Source: SZUA-448 sp045593785 | GTDB lineage: Bacteria > Bacillota > Clostridia > Lachnospirales > Lachnospiraceae | Assembly: GCA_045593785.1 (NCBI GenBank) | Contig: JAZNXH010000108.1 | Location: 1 to 27,687, forward strand | Length of the DNA stretch: 27,687 bases | Reading direction: 5' to 3' | In this document: positions 15,785 to 23,785 of the stretch, in pieces | How positions within the stretch are numbered: position 1 is the stretch's first letter | Layout: each line of letters starts with the position of its first letter | The notes under the pieces: generated by a model | Databases searched by the model: none | Seen by the model: only the letters and a program-made list of their open reading frames with translations | What the model was told of the DNA's origin: nothing | Translations under genes and position numbers: made by a program

Positions 15785-16849
15785 ATGTCTACAGTATATA
15801 CGGAATATTTTGAACTGTTATCAGAACACGGACAGCTTCAGGAAATACAGAATACAATTGATGGATCCGGAGGAGGTGTGTTTCGCTTTGAAACATTTAT
15901 ATGGGATGTTTTGAGCGGTGACATCCGCCTTAATCTTGATGCAGTTTTGGAATTGCTTGGTGATGTTGCGTTTTCCGGGTTAAATACATGGACGTCTGAT
16001 TTGATTCGAATTATCGGGATTGCATTGATTGCGGCAGTATTCTCCAATTTTTCATTTAGTTTTCAAAACAGCAGTGTTGCAGATACGGCATTTTATGTTT
16101 CTTATGTAATGCTGTATGGAATTCTGGCATCAACTTTTTACGGTGCATATCAAATCACATCAGAAGCTGTAGGGCATATTACAGAACTCATGAAAGTAAT
16201 AGTACCGTCTTATTGTATTGCAATTACATTCGGGAGCGGAACAACAACTTCTGTGTATTGGTATGAAGCAATCATGGTTCTGATTACATTAGTTGAAATG
16301 GTCCTGTTGAAGTTTGTTCTTCCTTTAATCGGTGTACATATGACAGTGAATCTTGCAGGAAACCTATCAAATGAAAATCTCTTGTCAAAGTTGTGTGAGA
16401 TTGTTGAATTAGTAGTAAATTGGTGCCTAAAAGGAATGAGTGCTTTAGTAATCGGGATTTCCGGTATACAGGGTATGCTGGCACCTGCAATTGACCGCGT
16501 GAAACGGACTACATTGATGAAATCGGTTGGGAGTTTGCCCGGGGTTGGCAATGTAATTGATGGTGTGAATGAGACAATATTAGGGGCAGGAATTCTGTTA
16601 AAAGATGCATTTGGTGCTGCAGGGATGATTGCAATATCGATTATTAGTTTGATTCCGATTATTCGATTAGCTGTGTACGCATTTGTATACAAAGCAGAAG
16701 CGGCCATAATACAGCCGGTGTCGGACAAACGGATTATAAATTGTATAAATGCCGCGTCAAAATCCAGTGGAATGATGATGAAGACTGTTTTTACAGCTTG
16801 TATGTTGTTTTATATTGCCCTTGCAGTTGTAACATATTCCTGCATATGA
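15785..16849 (+). CDS. spoIIIAE: Stage III sporulation protein AE
   Basis: Large polytopic membrane protein of the SpoIIIA complex, proposed to be the export-gate-like component. The 354 residues contain about seven hydrophobic helices and the family blocks LPLIGVHMTVNLAGNLSNEN (near residue 180), AIDRVKRTTLMKSVGSLPGVGNVIDG and a C-terminal KSSGMMMKTVFTACMLFYIAL. The Bacillus protein carries a signal-like N-terminal segment; here residues 1-60 are polar, and an in-frame stop at 15773-15775 excludes an upstream extension. GAGGAG about 5 bases before the ATG supports the start. Confidence 0.93.
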   Translation: MSTVYTEYFELLSEHGQLQEIQNTIDGSGGGVFRFETFIWDVLSGDIRLNLDAVLELLGDVAFSGLNTWTSDLIRIIGIALIAAVFSNFSFSFQNSSVADTAFYVSYVMLYGILASTFYGAYQITSEAVGHITELMKVIVPSYCIAITFGSGTTTSVYWYEAIMVLITLVEMVLLKFVLPLIGVHMTVNLAGNLSNENLLSKLCEIVELVVNWCLKGMSALVIGISGIQGMLAPAIDRVKRTTLMKSVGSLPGVGNVIDGVNETILGAGILLKDAFGAAGMIAISIISLIPIIRLAVYAFVYKAEAAIIQPVSDKRIINCINAASKSSGMMMKTVFTACMLFYIALAVVTYSCI

Positions 16850-16871
16850 CATGTGCAAAGAAAGGTGTGAA

Positions 16872-17411
16872 ATGGACTATATTACAGACTGGGCAGGCCG
16901 GATTGCTGCGTATTTGATTTTTGCTACTGTAATCAGTAATCTGCTTCAAAAAAAGAGTTACTTGAAATATGTTCGCCTGATCATAGGTACAATCCTGATT
17001 ATTATATTAGCAAATCCAATACTGAGTTTATTATCTCAGAAGGAAAATTATAGTTTTCATCTGAGACGGTATCTTCTTGCGGACGAGAGCATGGATCACA
17101 GTTTTATCTATGAGATGAAGGGAATACAGGACGAATTGACGCTTCAAAAACTGGAAGAACAACTCAATGACAGAATCAGGTTAATTGTAATAAATAATAA
17201 TCTGGTGCCGCTGAATTCAGATGTTAGTTTATCTGAAGATTCGATGTCATATGCTGAACCCAATGGGATACATTTAGTGTTATCAATACCGGATACGAAT
17301 GCAGAATGGTTTGGAACTGACATACCGGCAGTCATTCGCATACGTGAGATATTATCAGAGGAATTTGGAATAAAAAAAGAGAATATTATAATTGAAGTGG
17401 TAGTGGATTGA
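16872..17411 (+). CDS. spoIIIAF: Stage III sporulation protein AF
   Basis: A 179-residue membrane protein with two N-terminal hydrophobic helices (about 8-25 and 34-53) followed by a soluble ring-building-type domain (FGTDIPAVIRIREILSEEFG, ENIIIEVVVD) expected in the space between the two membranes. ATG 16872 gives MDYITDWAGRIAAYL, matching the family start, with AAAGG 6 bases upstream. An earlier in-frame ATG at 16851, right after the spoIIIAE stop, has no ribosome site and would add seven atypical residues. The TGA stop overlaps the ATG of spoIIIAG by one base. Confidence 0.9.
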   Translation: MDYITDWAGRIAAYLIFATVISNLLQKKSYLKYVRLIIGTILIIILANPILSLLSQKENYSFHLRRYLLADESMDHSFIYEMKGIQDELTLQKLEEQLNDRIRLIVINNNLVPLNSDVSLSEDSMSYAEPNGIHLVLSIPDTNAEWFGTDIPAVIRIREILSEEFGIKKENIIIEVVVD

Positions 17412-17821
17412 TGATGAAAATAGAAGATATGAAGAAAATCGGAATAAAAAATCTGGTTCTGATTATGATTGCCGGAATTTTGTTATTGATGTGTACAATG
17501 TCAAGTAAAATGTATGGAAGAAATAAAAATAATGATGCAGATATAGCAACAGATAATATATCGGCTGTCACGCCTGTACCGGATGATGAAATCCGTTTGG
17601 AAGAATTGTTGTCACAAGTCGAAGGTGCAGGAAAAACCGAGGTAATGATTGTATATCAAAATGATATAAGGACAGAAATCGAGGGAATTGTTGTGGTAAC
17701 CGAGGGTGCGGCAAAATCATATGTGGTTCAATATATTTCCGATGCGGCTGAGGCATTATTCGGAATACCGAAGCATAAAATTATAGTGCTTCCGATGAAA
17801 ACAGAAAACGGAAGTAAATGA
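17411..17821 (+). CDS. spoIIIAG: Stage III sporulation protein AG, unusually short
   Basis: SpoIIIAG forms a large ring in the intermembrane space, anchored in the mother-cell membrane. This copy has 136 residues: a transmembrane helix (about 14-32), a polar linker, then a compact ring-building domain LEELLSQVEGAGKTEVMIVY...IEGIVVVTEGAAKSYVVQYI...IPKHKIIVLP. The Bacillus protein is about 229 residues and has a long insertion between the V-M-I-V strand and the G-x-x-V-V strand; here only some ten residues separate them. The start is taken at ATG 17411, overlapping the spoIIIAF stop (TGATG); a second ATG follows directly at 17414. The stop overlaps the region just before spoIIIAH. Confidence 0.88.
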   Translation: MMKIEDMKKIGIKNLVLIMIAGILLLMCTMSSKMYGRNKNNDADIATDNISAVTPVPDDEIRLEELLSQVEGAGKTEVMIVYQNDIRTEIEGIVVVTEGAAKSYVVQYISDAAEALFGIPKHKIIVLPMKTENGSK

Positions 17822-17842
17822 AAGAGTATAGAAAGCAAAACC

Positions 17843-17849
17843 AAGGGGG
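17843..17849 (+). promoter_or_regulatory. Shine-Dalgarno that fixes the spoIIIAH start
   Basis: AAGGGGG ends four bases before ATG 17854. It supports this codon over the in-frame ATG at 17818, which overlaps the spoIIIAG stop and has no ribosome site. Confidence 0.6.
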
Positions 17850-17853
17850 CTAT

Positions 17854-18567
17854 ATGAAAAAATTGTTGAAAAAGAATCAGATTATTATTACGGCACTTGC
17901 TATTATGATTGCAATTGCAGGGTATCTGAATCTGACGAAAGACAGTGTTACAGATGAGAAAAATAAGCTGGATAATGTGATTGCCTCAAATGATTATGAA
18001 AAGTATACGGAAGATGTACTTTTGTCTGAAAATGATTTGACCGATGCTTCTCTTGAAATTTCTGACGAGGATAATGCCGATAATACATACGAAGTGACGA
18101 GTTCCGGTAATGGTGATTTGATTTTATCGGAAAACAACGCAGAGAAGAGCGGCATGTTAGAAGAACAAAGTATACCGGGGGAAGCTGTGCTTGCCAGCAC
18201 TACAATCAGTGGCGATTATTTTTCTTCAGCAAAGCTGAAACGTGAGCAAATCCGTTCCAAGAATAAAACTATGTTGATGGATTTACTTTCGGATGCTTCT
18301 GCGACAGAAGAACAACGAGATATTGCTTTCAATAAGATTGTTGCATTGGCAGAAATTGCAGAAATTGAAAACTCAACCGAGTTGCTTTTGGAGGCAAAGG
18401 GGTTTGACGGTGCTGTAGTAAGTATTGTTGATAATACCGTAGATGTCGTAATTAACGCAGTTGCAGTAACGGACGGACAGATTGCACAGATTGAAGATAT
18501 TGTAATCCGAAAGACGGGAATGGCTGCAGAAAATATAGTTGTATCTGCCGTAGTTGCACAAGACTAA
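17854..18567 (+). CDS. spoIIIAH: Stage III sporulation protein AH
   Basis: Mother-cell partner of forespore SpoIIQ; its YscJ/FliF-like domain pairs with SpoIIQ across the intermembrane space and holds the channel together. The 237 residues start with a basic tail and one transmembrane helix (about 8-22), then an acidic, Ser/Asn-rich low-complexity stretch of about 85 residues, then the conserved domain DYFSSAKLKREQIRSKNK...MDLLSDASATEEQRDIAFNKI...KGFDGAVVSIVDNTVDVVI...TGMAAENIVVSAV. ATG 17854 with AAGGGGG upstream gives a standard N-terminus. I see no terminator after it; the asp23 promoter follows in the 95-base gap. Confidence 0.93.
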   Translation: MKKLLKKNQIIITALAIMIAIAGYLNLTKDSVTDEKNKLDNVIASNDYEKYTEDVLLSENDLTDASLEISDEDNADNTYEVTSSGNGDLILSENNAEKSGMLEEQSIPGEAVLASTTISGDYFSSAKLKREQIRSKNKTMLMDLLSDASATEEQRDIAFNKIVALAEIAEIENSTELLLEAKGFDGAVVSIVDNTVDVVINAVAVTDGQIAQIEDIVIRKTGMAAENIVVSAVVAQD

Positions 18568-18595
18568 TCCGTATGTATTAGATACAAAAGAAAAA

Positions 18596-18651
18596 ACAAT
18601 TGCAATATGACAAGGATTTGGTATAATAATACTGTATGACTATGCAATTGT
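18596..18651. repeat. Inverted repeat flanking the asp23 promoter
   Basis: Perfect 9-bp arms ACAATTGCA (18596-18604) and TGCAATTGT (18643-18651) with 38 bases between them. Each arm contains the palindrome CAATTG. The left arm covers the -35; the right arm lies just after the predicted transcription start and abuts the ribosome site. Only the right arm would be in the mRNA, so a DNA-level operator pair is more likely than an RNA hairpin. Confidence 0.5.
18600..18627 (+). promoter_or_regulatory. Promoter of asp23, bracketed by an inverted repeat
   Basis: TTGCAA (18600-18605) and a perfect TATAAT (18622-18627) are 16 bases apart, and TGG before the -10 adds an extended -10 element. Transcription would start near 18634, giving a leader of about 29 bases. 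The -35 overlaps the left arm of a 9-bp inverted repeat. Confidence 0.72.
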
Positions 18652-18662
18652 AGGAGGTTTTT

Positions 18663-19046
18663 ATGAGCGATTACGAAAACAATGTATATACAGTGAAAGA
18701 CGAAAAAGATGGTGGAGAAGTTTTGATTGCCAATGATGTTATTGCGACCATTGCCTGTGTGGCAGCAACCGAAGTAGAAGGTGTAGCGGCGATGTCGGGT
18801 AACATAACGAATGAAATCATCGGTAAGCTCGGCGTGAAGAATTCAAGCAAGGGCGCCAGAATTGATCTTGACAATGGTGAAGTAAGAGCAGACCTTTCTA
18901 TCACAATGCAGTACGGTTACAGTATTCCGAAGGTGTGTGCAGTCGTTCAGGAGCGTGTTGCGGCAGCAATCCGTAACATGACCGGATTAGATGTTGTGGA
19001 AGTGAATGTGCACGTTGTTGGTGTAAATGTTAGTAATGTAAAATAA
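18663..19046 (+). CDS. Asp23/Gls24 family envelope stress protein
   Basis: A 127-residue Asp23/Gls24 (DUF322) protein, a family linked to envelope homeostasis and alkaline or general stress; in Staphylococcus it sits at the membrane through a partner. The typical features are present: GGEVLIANDVIATIACVAATEVEGV, the GITN/K-like turn IGKLGVKNSSKGARI, YGYSIPKVCAVVQERVAAAI and the repeated ending VVEVNVHVVGVNV. There is no signal peptide or transmembrane helix. A strong GGAGGT precedes the ATG. It is transcribed alone from its own promoter to its own terminator. A copy next to nusB is a frequent arrangement in Clostridia. Confidence 0.93.
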   Translation: MSDYENNVYTVKDEKDGGEVLIANDVIATIACVAATEVEGVAAMSGNITNEIIGKLGVKNSSKGARIDLDNGEVRADLSITMQYGYSIPKVCAVVQERVAAAIRNMTGLDVVEVNVHVVGVNVSNVK

Positions 19047-19052
19047 ACCAAG

Positions 19053-19081
19053 AATTCCGCCAAGTGTTTGGCGGGATTTTT
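19053..19081 (+). terminator. Intrinsic terminator after asp23
   Basis: AATTCCGCCAA and TTGGCGGGATT pair over 11 bp (one G-T mismatch tolerated as G-U) around a short GTGT-type loop, followed by TTTTT. It begins six bases after the asp23 stop. Confidence 0.88.
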
Positions 19082-19129
19082 GTGCGTGTATAGCGCAATT
19101 CAAATGTACGATGAAAAGAGGATATACAG

Positions 19130-19558
19130 ATGGCAGAGAACAATGTTGCAAAGTTAAGATCAAAGCGTGAGAGGCTTTTTTTGATGTTGTTTCAGCACGA
19201 GTTTCATGAGACTGCGGAATACCGGGAACAGATTGCTCTTTATAATGAAAATAGTGTTTCGGAAGAAGAGGACGTTTCTGTTTTGACCGAAGAATTGACC
19301 GAGCGTTTGTTTGATATCGTGGATAAACTCGGAAGTATCGATGCCAGATTGAATACTGCTATATCCGGCTGGAAATTGAATCGTATAGGCAAGGTGGACA
19401 TTACAATTCTTCGACTTGCCTGTTATGAAATGCAATATGACGACACAATTCCGGTAAAAGTGTCAGTAAATGAAGCAGTTGAGCTTGCAAAAAAATATGG
19501 GGGCGATTCCTCTCCGAGTTTTGTGAATGGTGTTTTGGCGAGGATGATTGAAGAGTAA
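19130..19558 (+). CDS. nusB: Transcription antitermination factor NusB
   Basis: All-helical RNA-binding factor that, with NusE (S10), loads on boxA RNA during rRNA transcription. The 142 residues show SKRERLFLMLFQHEF at the N-terminus, then LNRIGKVDITILRLACYEMQY and the signature IPVKVSVNEAVELAKKYGGDSSPSFVNGVLARMIEE. The length is normal for the family. AGAGGAT precedes the ATG. The stop overlaps the next ATG (TAATG), so xseA translation is coupled. The 48 bases between the asp23 terminator and this gene show no convincing promoter, so the operon may depend on read-through or on a promoter I cannot see. Confidence 0.95.
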   Translation: MAENNVAKLRSKRERLFLMLFQHEFHETAEYREQIALYNENSVSEEEDVSVLTEELTERLFDIVDKLGSIDARLNTAISGWKLNRIGKVDITILRLACYEMQYDDTIPVKVSVNEAVELAKKYGGDSSPSFVNGVLARMIEE

Positions 19559-20799
19559 TGCAGGAAAAGGTACTAACCGTCTCTCAAGTGAATGCATATA
19601 TCAGCAATCTGTTTCAGAGTAATGATGTCCTGAGTGCAGTTTACATGAAGGGAGAAATCTCGAATTGTAAGTATCATAGCTCAGGGCATATTTACTTTAC
19701 CCTGAAAGATGCAGGAGCACAGATTGCCTGTGTTATGTTTGCCGGTAATGCATATCGGTTGAATATCCGTCTGGAAGAAGGATTAAGTGTGATTGCGCAT
19801 GGTGCAGTCCGTGTGTTTGAGCGTGACGGAAAGTATCAGCTGTATGTGGATAGTGTAAGGCCGGACGGAATTGGTGCTTTATACGAACAATATGAACGTT
19901 TGAAGCGGAAATTGGAGTCCGAAGGAATCTTTGATCCGGGACACAAAAAGGTGATTCCGTTTTATAATAAGCGGGTTGGTATCGTTACGGCAAAGACCGG
20001 TGCTGCGGTACAGGATATCATCAGCATTTCGAGACGCCGGAATCCTTATGTACAGTTATATCTGTATCCTGCGCAAGTACAAGGTGTAGGAGCTGCAGAA
20101 TCTGTCATGAATGGTATACGCGTTTTACAGGAGGCCGGGGTTGATGTAATCATCATCGGTCGTGGCGGTGGTTCTCTGGAAGATTTGTGGGCGTTTAATG
20201 ATGAGAGACTGGCACACGTTATTTTTGATTGCTCGGTTCCGATTATTTCTGCTGTTGGTCATGAGACAGACTTTACAATTGCAGATTATGCGGCAGACCT
20301 TCGGGCACCGACACCGTCTGCTGCGGCAGAGTTAGCTGTTTGCGAGATTCAGGCGGTACTTGGAAGACTGATTGATTTGCATAGTGATTTATATCATGCG
20401 ATGATGCTTCGGATTGAATCGAATCGTCAGAAGACAGAACATATGGGCTTGAAGTTACGGATGAATTCACCGCGAAGCCGGGTAGAACAGAAACGTAAGA
20501 TTCTGGAGCATGCAGAGGATATCTTGCCACGCTTGATGCGCACCAGGATCAACGAAAACCGTTATCGACTGCAACTTTTGATTAACACGATGAAGGGATT
20601 GTCACCTTTGCATAAGTTACAATCCGGTTTTTCATATGTTGCAGATGATGAAGGAAGAAATATTACTTCGGTCCATTCCGTAAGTAGCGGAGACAGGATA
20701 AATATTGCTGTGACGGACGGATATATTGATGCAAAGGTACAGGGTATCCGTGAAACAGAACATGATAAAGCAGGGGTGAATCAATATGGGAAAGAGTGA
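19558..20799 (+). CDS. xseA: Exodeoxyribonuclease VII large subunit
   Basis: Catalytic subunit of exonuclease VII, which degrades single-stranded DNA from both ends. The 413 residues start with an OB-fold (LTVSQVNAYISNLFQSND, MKGEISNCKYHSSGHIYFTLKD), followed by the catalytic domain with VGIVTAKTGAAVQDII, GRGGGSLEDLWAFNDE (about 201-216), VGHETDFTIAD (234 on) and DLRAPTPSAAAELAV, and then a coiled-coil region that binds many small subunits. The Asp/His residues of the HETD segment are the likely active site. It overlaps nusB by one base and xseB by 14 bases. Confidence 0.97.
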   Translation: MQEKVLTVSQVNAYISNLFQSNDVLSAVYMKGEISNCKYHSSGHIYFTLKDAGAQIACVMFAGNAYRLNIRLEEGLSVIAHGAVRVFERDGKYQLYVDSVRPDGIGALYEQYERLKRKLESEGIFDPGHKKVIPFYNKRVGIVTAKTGAAVQDIISISRRRNPYVQLYLYPAQVQGVGAAESVMNGIRVLQEAGVDVIIIGRGGGSLEDLWAFNDERLAHVIFDCSVPIISAVGHETDFTIADYAADLRAPTPSAAAELAVCEIQAVLGRLIDLHSDLYHAMMLRIESNRQKTEHMGLKLRMNSPRSRVEQKRKILEHAEDILPRLMRTRINENRYRLQLLINTMKGLSPLHKLQSGFSYVADDEGRNITSVHSVSSGDRINIAVTDGYIDAKVQGIRETEHDKAGVNQYGKE

Positions 20800-20977
20800 A
20801 AAATCTTTAGAAGCTTCATTTGAAGAATTACAGAGTATTATTAGTAAATTGGAAGACAGTTCATGTACGTTAGAAGAATCTTTCCACTTATATTCTAATG
20901 GTATGAAGTTATTAAAGGACTGCAACGATGCAATAGACAAAGTAGAGAAACAAGTGATTTTGCTTGAGGAGCAATAA
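20786..20977 (+). CDS. xseB: Exodeoxyribonuclease VII small subunit
   Basis: A 63-residue helical protein that coats the coiled coil of the XseA large subunit. The hallmark SFEELQSIISKLEDSSCTLEESFHLYSNGMKLLKDC is present. ATG 20786 lies inside the end of xseA in another frame, with CAGGGGTG upstream; the overlap suggests coupled synthesis of the two subunits. ispA starts three bases after its stop. Confidence 0.95.
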   Translation: MGKSEKSLEASFEELQSIISKLEDSSCTLEESFHLYSNGMKLLKDCNDAIDKVEKQVILLEEQ

Positions 20978-20980
20978 AGA

Positions 20981-21910
20981 ATGAGTTTTGAGAAAATTCT
21001 GAATCAAAAAACGGAAGAAGTGAATCGGATTCTGGAATCGTATATTCCAAAGACATCGGGAGAAGACAACACAATAGCGGAAGCGATGACTTATAGTATT
21101 AAAGCAGGTGGCAAACGACTGCGTCCGATGATGTTGTTAGAAGTTTGTCGGTTGTTCTCACCAAATGAGAGGGTTTTACAGACTGCTGCTTGTTTTGCAA
21201 CAGCACTGGAGATGATTCATACCTATTCACTGGTACATGATGATCTTCCGGCAATGGATAATGATCAATATCGCCGTGGGATGTTGACGACGCATGCCAA
21301 GTATGGTGAGGCATTTGGAATATTGACCGGTGATGCTTTGTTGAATGAAGCGTTTTATCTTTGTGCGAAAGATGCTGAAGCATTGGCAGAAGAGGTATCT
21401 TGTGCGGATGAATTGTTATCATTATTAAAGGCATCTGTAAAGTCACAGCGTATTCTGGCGGAATTCGCCGGCAAAGATGGTATGATACGTGGCCAGGAAT
21501 TAGATCTTGCTTATGAAGGAAAACAGTTGGCAAGTGAACAATTGATGTTAATGTATGAACTGAAGACATCACGTCTGTTGGAGGCAGCATTTTCAATCGG
21601 TGCGATTCTTGGAAATGCAAACGAGCAACAGCAGGAGTATGCATATCGTGCAGCATCTGCTTTGGGCCGTGCCTTTCAATTGCGAGATGATATTTTGGAT
21701 ATTATTGGTGATGAACAAAAACTTGGGAAGCCGGTTAAGAGTGATCTGAAAAATGAGAAATCAACCTATGTAGCATCGGAAGGATTTGAAAAGACGGAAC
21801 AGAAGGTTGTCAGCCTGACGGAGGAAGCACTTGCTTGTTTGGAACAGCTGCCGGGCGATAAGACGTTTATGAAGGAATTGATGCTGTATCTGATACAGCG
21901 TGAGTATTAG
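20981..21910 (+). CDS. ispA: Polyprenyl (farnesyl) diphosphate synthase
   Basis: Condenses IPP with DMAPP/GPP to give farnesyl diphosphate, precursor of undecaprenyl phosphate and quinones. The 309 residues have the first Asp-rich motif HDDLPAMDND (Asp87, Asp88) with the bacterial four-residue spacing, KAGGKRLRPMM upstream for IPP binding, and the second motif RDDILDIIGD (Asp236, Asp237, Asp240) followed by GKPVKSDLKNEKSTYV. This matches short-chain bacterial synthases next to dxs. GAGGAG about 9 bases before the ATG supports the start. Product chain length (C15 versus C20) cannot be fixed by eye. Confidence 0.93.
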   Translation: MSFEKILNQKTEEVNRILESYIPKTSGEDNTIAEAMTYSIKAGGKRLRPMMLLEVCRLFSPNERVLQTAACFATALEMIHTYSLVHDDLPAMDNDQYRRGMLTTHAKYGEAFGILTGDALLNEAFYLCAKDAEALAEEVSCADELLSLLKASVKSQRILAEFAGKDGMIRGQELDLAYEGKQLASEQLMLMYELKTSRLLEAAFSIGAILGNANEQQQEYAYRAASALGRAFQLRDDILDIIGDEQKLGKPVKSDLKNEKSTYVASEGFEKTEQKVVSLTEEALACLEQLPGDKTFMKELMLYLIQREY

Positions 21911-21922
21911 GAGATATAAATC

Positions 21923-23785
21923 ATGACACCGTTATTGGACTTGATTAATGAACCGAATGATATAAAGAAAATAACTCCGGAACAGTATCCGCAACTTGCA
22001 ACTGAGTTGCGGCGCTTTCTTGTGTCAAAGGTGAGTAAGACCGGTGGTCATCTGGCATCAAATCTGGGCACGGTAGAACTTACCATGGCGTTGCATCTCT
22101 TTCTTGATTTTCCTGAGGACAAGCTAATCTGGGATGTCGGACATCAATCCTATGTTCATAAGATACTGACAGGACGAAAAGACGGTTTTTCCATGCTTCG
22201 TCAACATAATGGAATGAGCGGTTTTCCAAAACGTAATGAAAGTGATTGCGATGCATTTGCTACCGGACACAGTTCGACTTCCATTTCCGCCGCACTCGGT
22301 CTGGTAAAAGCGAGAGAACTGAGAAAGTCGAATGAGAAAATTGTGGCAGTCATCGGTGATGGTGCACTGTCCGGCGGCATGGCGTTTGAAGCGTTGAACA
22401 ATGCCGGACGATTGAAGTCTAATATGATGATTGTGTTGAATGATAATGACATGTCAATTTCCGAGAATGTCGGAGCTATGGCAAATTATCTGGGGAAAAT
22501 TCGTACCAGTCAGACTTACAGTAAGTTTAAGGAGGAACTGGAAGAACTTCTGAACCGCGTATCTAAGACAGATCGTGTGACAAAAGTTTTAAAACGTACA
22601 AAAGATTCAATCAAACATCTCCTGGTCGGCGGTATGTTGTTTGAAAACTTTGGTATAACATATATTGGACCGATTGACGGACACAATATTGAACGAATGC
22701 GATATGCATTTGAGCTTGCATCACAAAAAGAAAATGCAACCATCGTTCATGTGGTAACGAAAAAGGGGAAAGGTTATGCTCCGGCAGAAAGAAATCCGGT
22801 GAAGTTTCATGGAATCGGAAGTTTTGATCCGAAAACAGGGGAGACCGCCGAGATAAAATGTAAGTCCTATACCGATGTGTTTGGTGAAGCACTGGTATCG
22901 CTGGCAGATTACGATCCGTCAATTTGTGCGGTTACTGCAGCAATGAAGAGTGGTACCGGACTGACCGGATTTGCGGACCGTTTTCCAAAACGGTTTTTCG
23001 ATGTCGGAATTGCAGAAGAACACGCGGTTACATTTGCTGCAGGTCTGGCGGCGGGCGGATATCACCCGGTGGTTGCTGTGTATTCGACTTTTTTACAACG
23101 TGCATACGATCAGGTGATTCATGATGTCTGTTTGGAACAACTACCGGTTGTGTTTGCTGTTGATCGCACCGGCATTGTCGGTAGTGACGGAGAAACGCAT
23201 CAAGGTATATTTACTCACTCATTTTTAGGACACATTCCTGGATTAACTGTGATGGAACCGTGTGATGCACAGGAATTGGAACAGATGTTGGCATATGCAT
23301 TCCAATTGGAAAAACCATGTGCAATTTGTTATCCGCGTGCTGAGGTACCAAGCAGTATTGACAGACAAAGTGAAGCTATCGTGCATGGTCAGGCACAGAT
23401 AATATGTGAAAACGGAAATGATTGTGTGATTTTTGCTTTAGGAAGCATGGTGCAGGTGGCTTGCGAGACGGAACAGATTCTGTCCACCCGTGGGATTCAC
23501 GCAACGGTAGTTAATATGCGGTTTGTCTCACCGCCGGATGTTGATACGATAATTCGATATAGTCAAAAAAGTAAAATTGTTGTAACGATGGAGGAGAATG
23601 TGAAACGTGGTGGGTTCGGTGCATTAGTATCCGAAATCTTATATGAACATTGTGAAAACAGACCGGAGCATCTGATTGTTGCATTGCCTGATCAGTTCCT
23701 TGTACAAGGGACAATTAATGAGTTACGGGCAGAAAACAGAATGGATGCAGGTTCTGTAGCAGAAAGGATAATGAGCAGATTTTGA
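21923..23785 (+). CDS. dxs: 1-deoxy-D-xylulose-5-phosphate synthase
   Basis: First enzyme of the MEP isoprenoid pathway: thiamine-diphosphate-dependent joining of pyruvate and glyceraldehyde 3-phosphate. The 620 residues show the substrate/ThDP-side segment SKTGGHLASNLGTVELT, DVGHQSYVHKILTGR, the ThDP-metal motif GDGALSGGMAFEALNNAG...NDNDMSIS (from 145), the catalytic Glu in GIAEEHAVTFAAGLA (Glu366) and DRTGIVGSDGETHQG. The length is normal. TAGGAGAT precedes the ATG, 12 bases after ispA, so two consecutive genes supply isoprenoid precursors. The stop overlaps the TTG start of tlyA. Confidence 0.97.
   Translation: MTPLLDLINEPNDIKKITPEQYPQLATELRRFLVSKVSKTGGHLASNLGTVELTMALHLFLDFPEDKLIWDVGHQSYVHKILTGRKDGFSMLRQHNGMSGFPKRNESDCDAFATGHSSTSISAALGLVKARELRKSNEKIVAVIGDGALSGGMAFEALNNAGRLKSNMMIVLNDNDMSISENVGAMANYLGKIRTSQTYSKFKEELEELLNRVSKTDRVTKVLKRTKDSIKHLLVGGMLFENFGITYIGPIDGHNIERMRYAFELASQKENATIVHVVTKKGKGYAPAERNPVKFHGIGSFDPKTGETAEIKCKSYTDVFGEALVSLADYDPSICAVTAAMKSGTGLTGFADRFPKRFFDVGIAEEHAVTFAAGLAAGGYHPVVAVYSTFLQRAYDQVIHDVCLEQLPVVFAVDRTGIVGSDGETHQGIFTHSFLGHIPGLTVMEPCDAQELEQMLAYAFQLEKPCAICYPRAEVPSSIDRQSEAIVHGQAQIICENGNDCVIFALGSMVQVACETEQILSTRGIHATVVNMRFVSPPDVDTIIRYSQKSKIVVTMEENVKRGGFGALVSEILYEHCENRPEHLIVALPDQFLVQGTINELRAENRMDAGSVAERIMSRF

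Noticed and set aside
16210..16728. Open frame of 172 codons on the minus strand
   Set aside because: It is antisense to spoIIIAE; its composition mirrors the hydrophobic codons of the membrane protein on the other strand.
21099..21656. Open frame of 185 codons on the minus strand
   Set aside because: It is antisense to the catalytic core of ispA; low-complexity composition, rich in His, Leu and Ser, and no recognisable motif.
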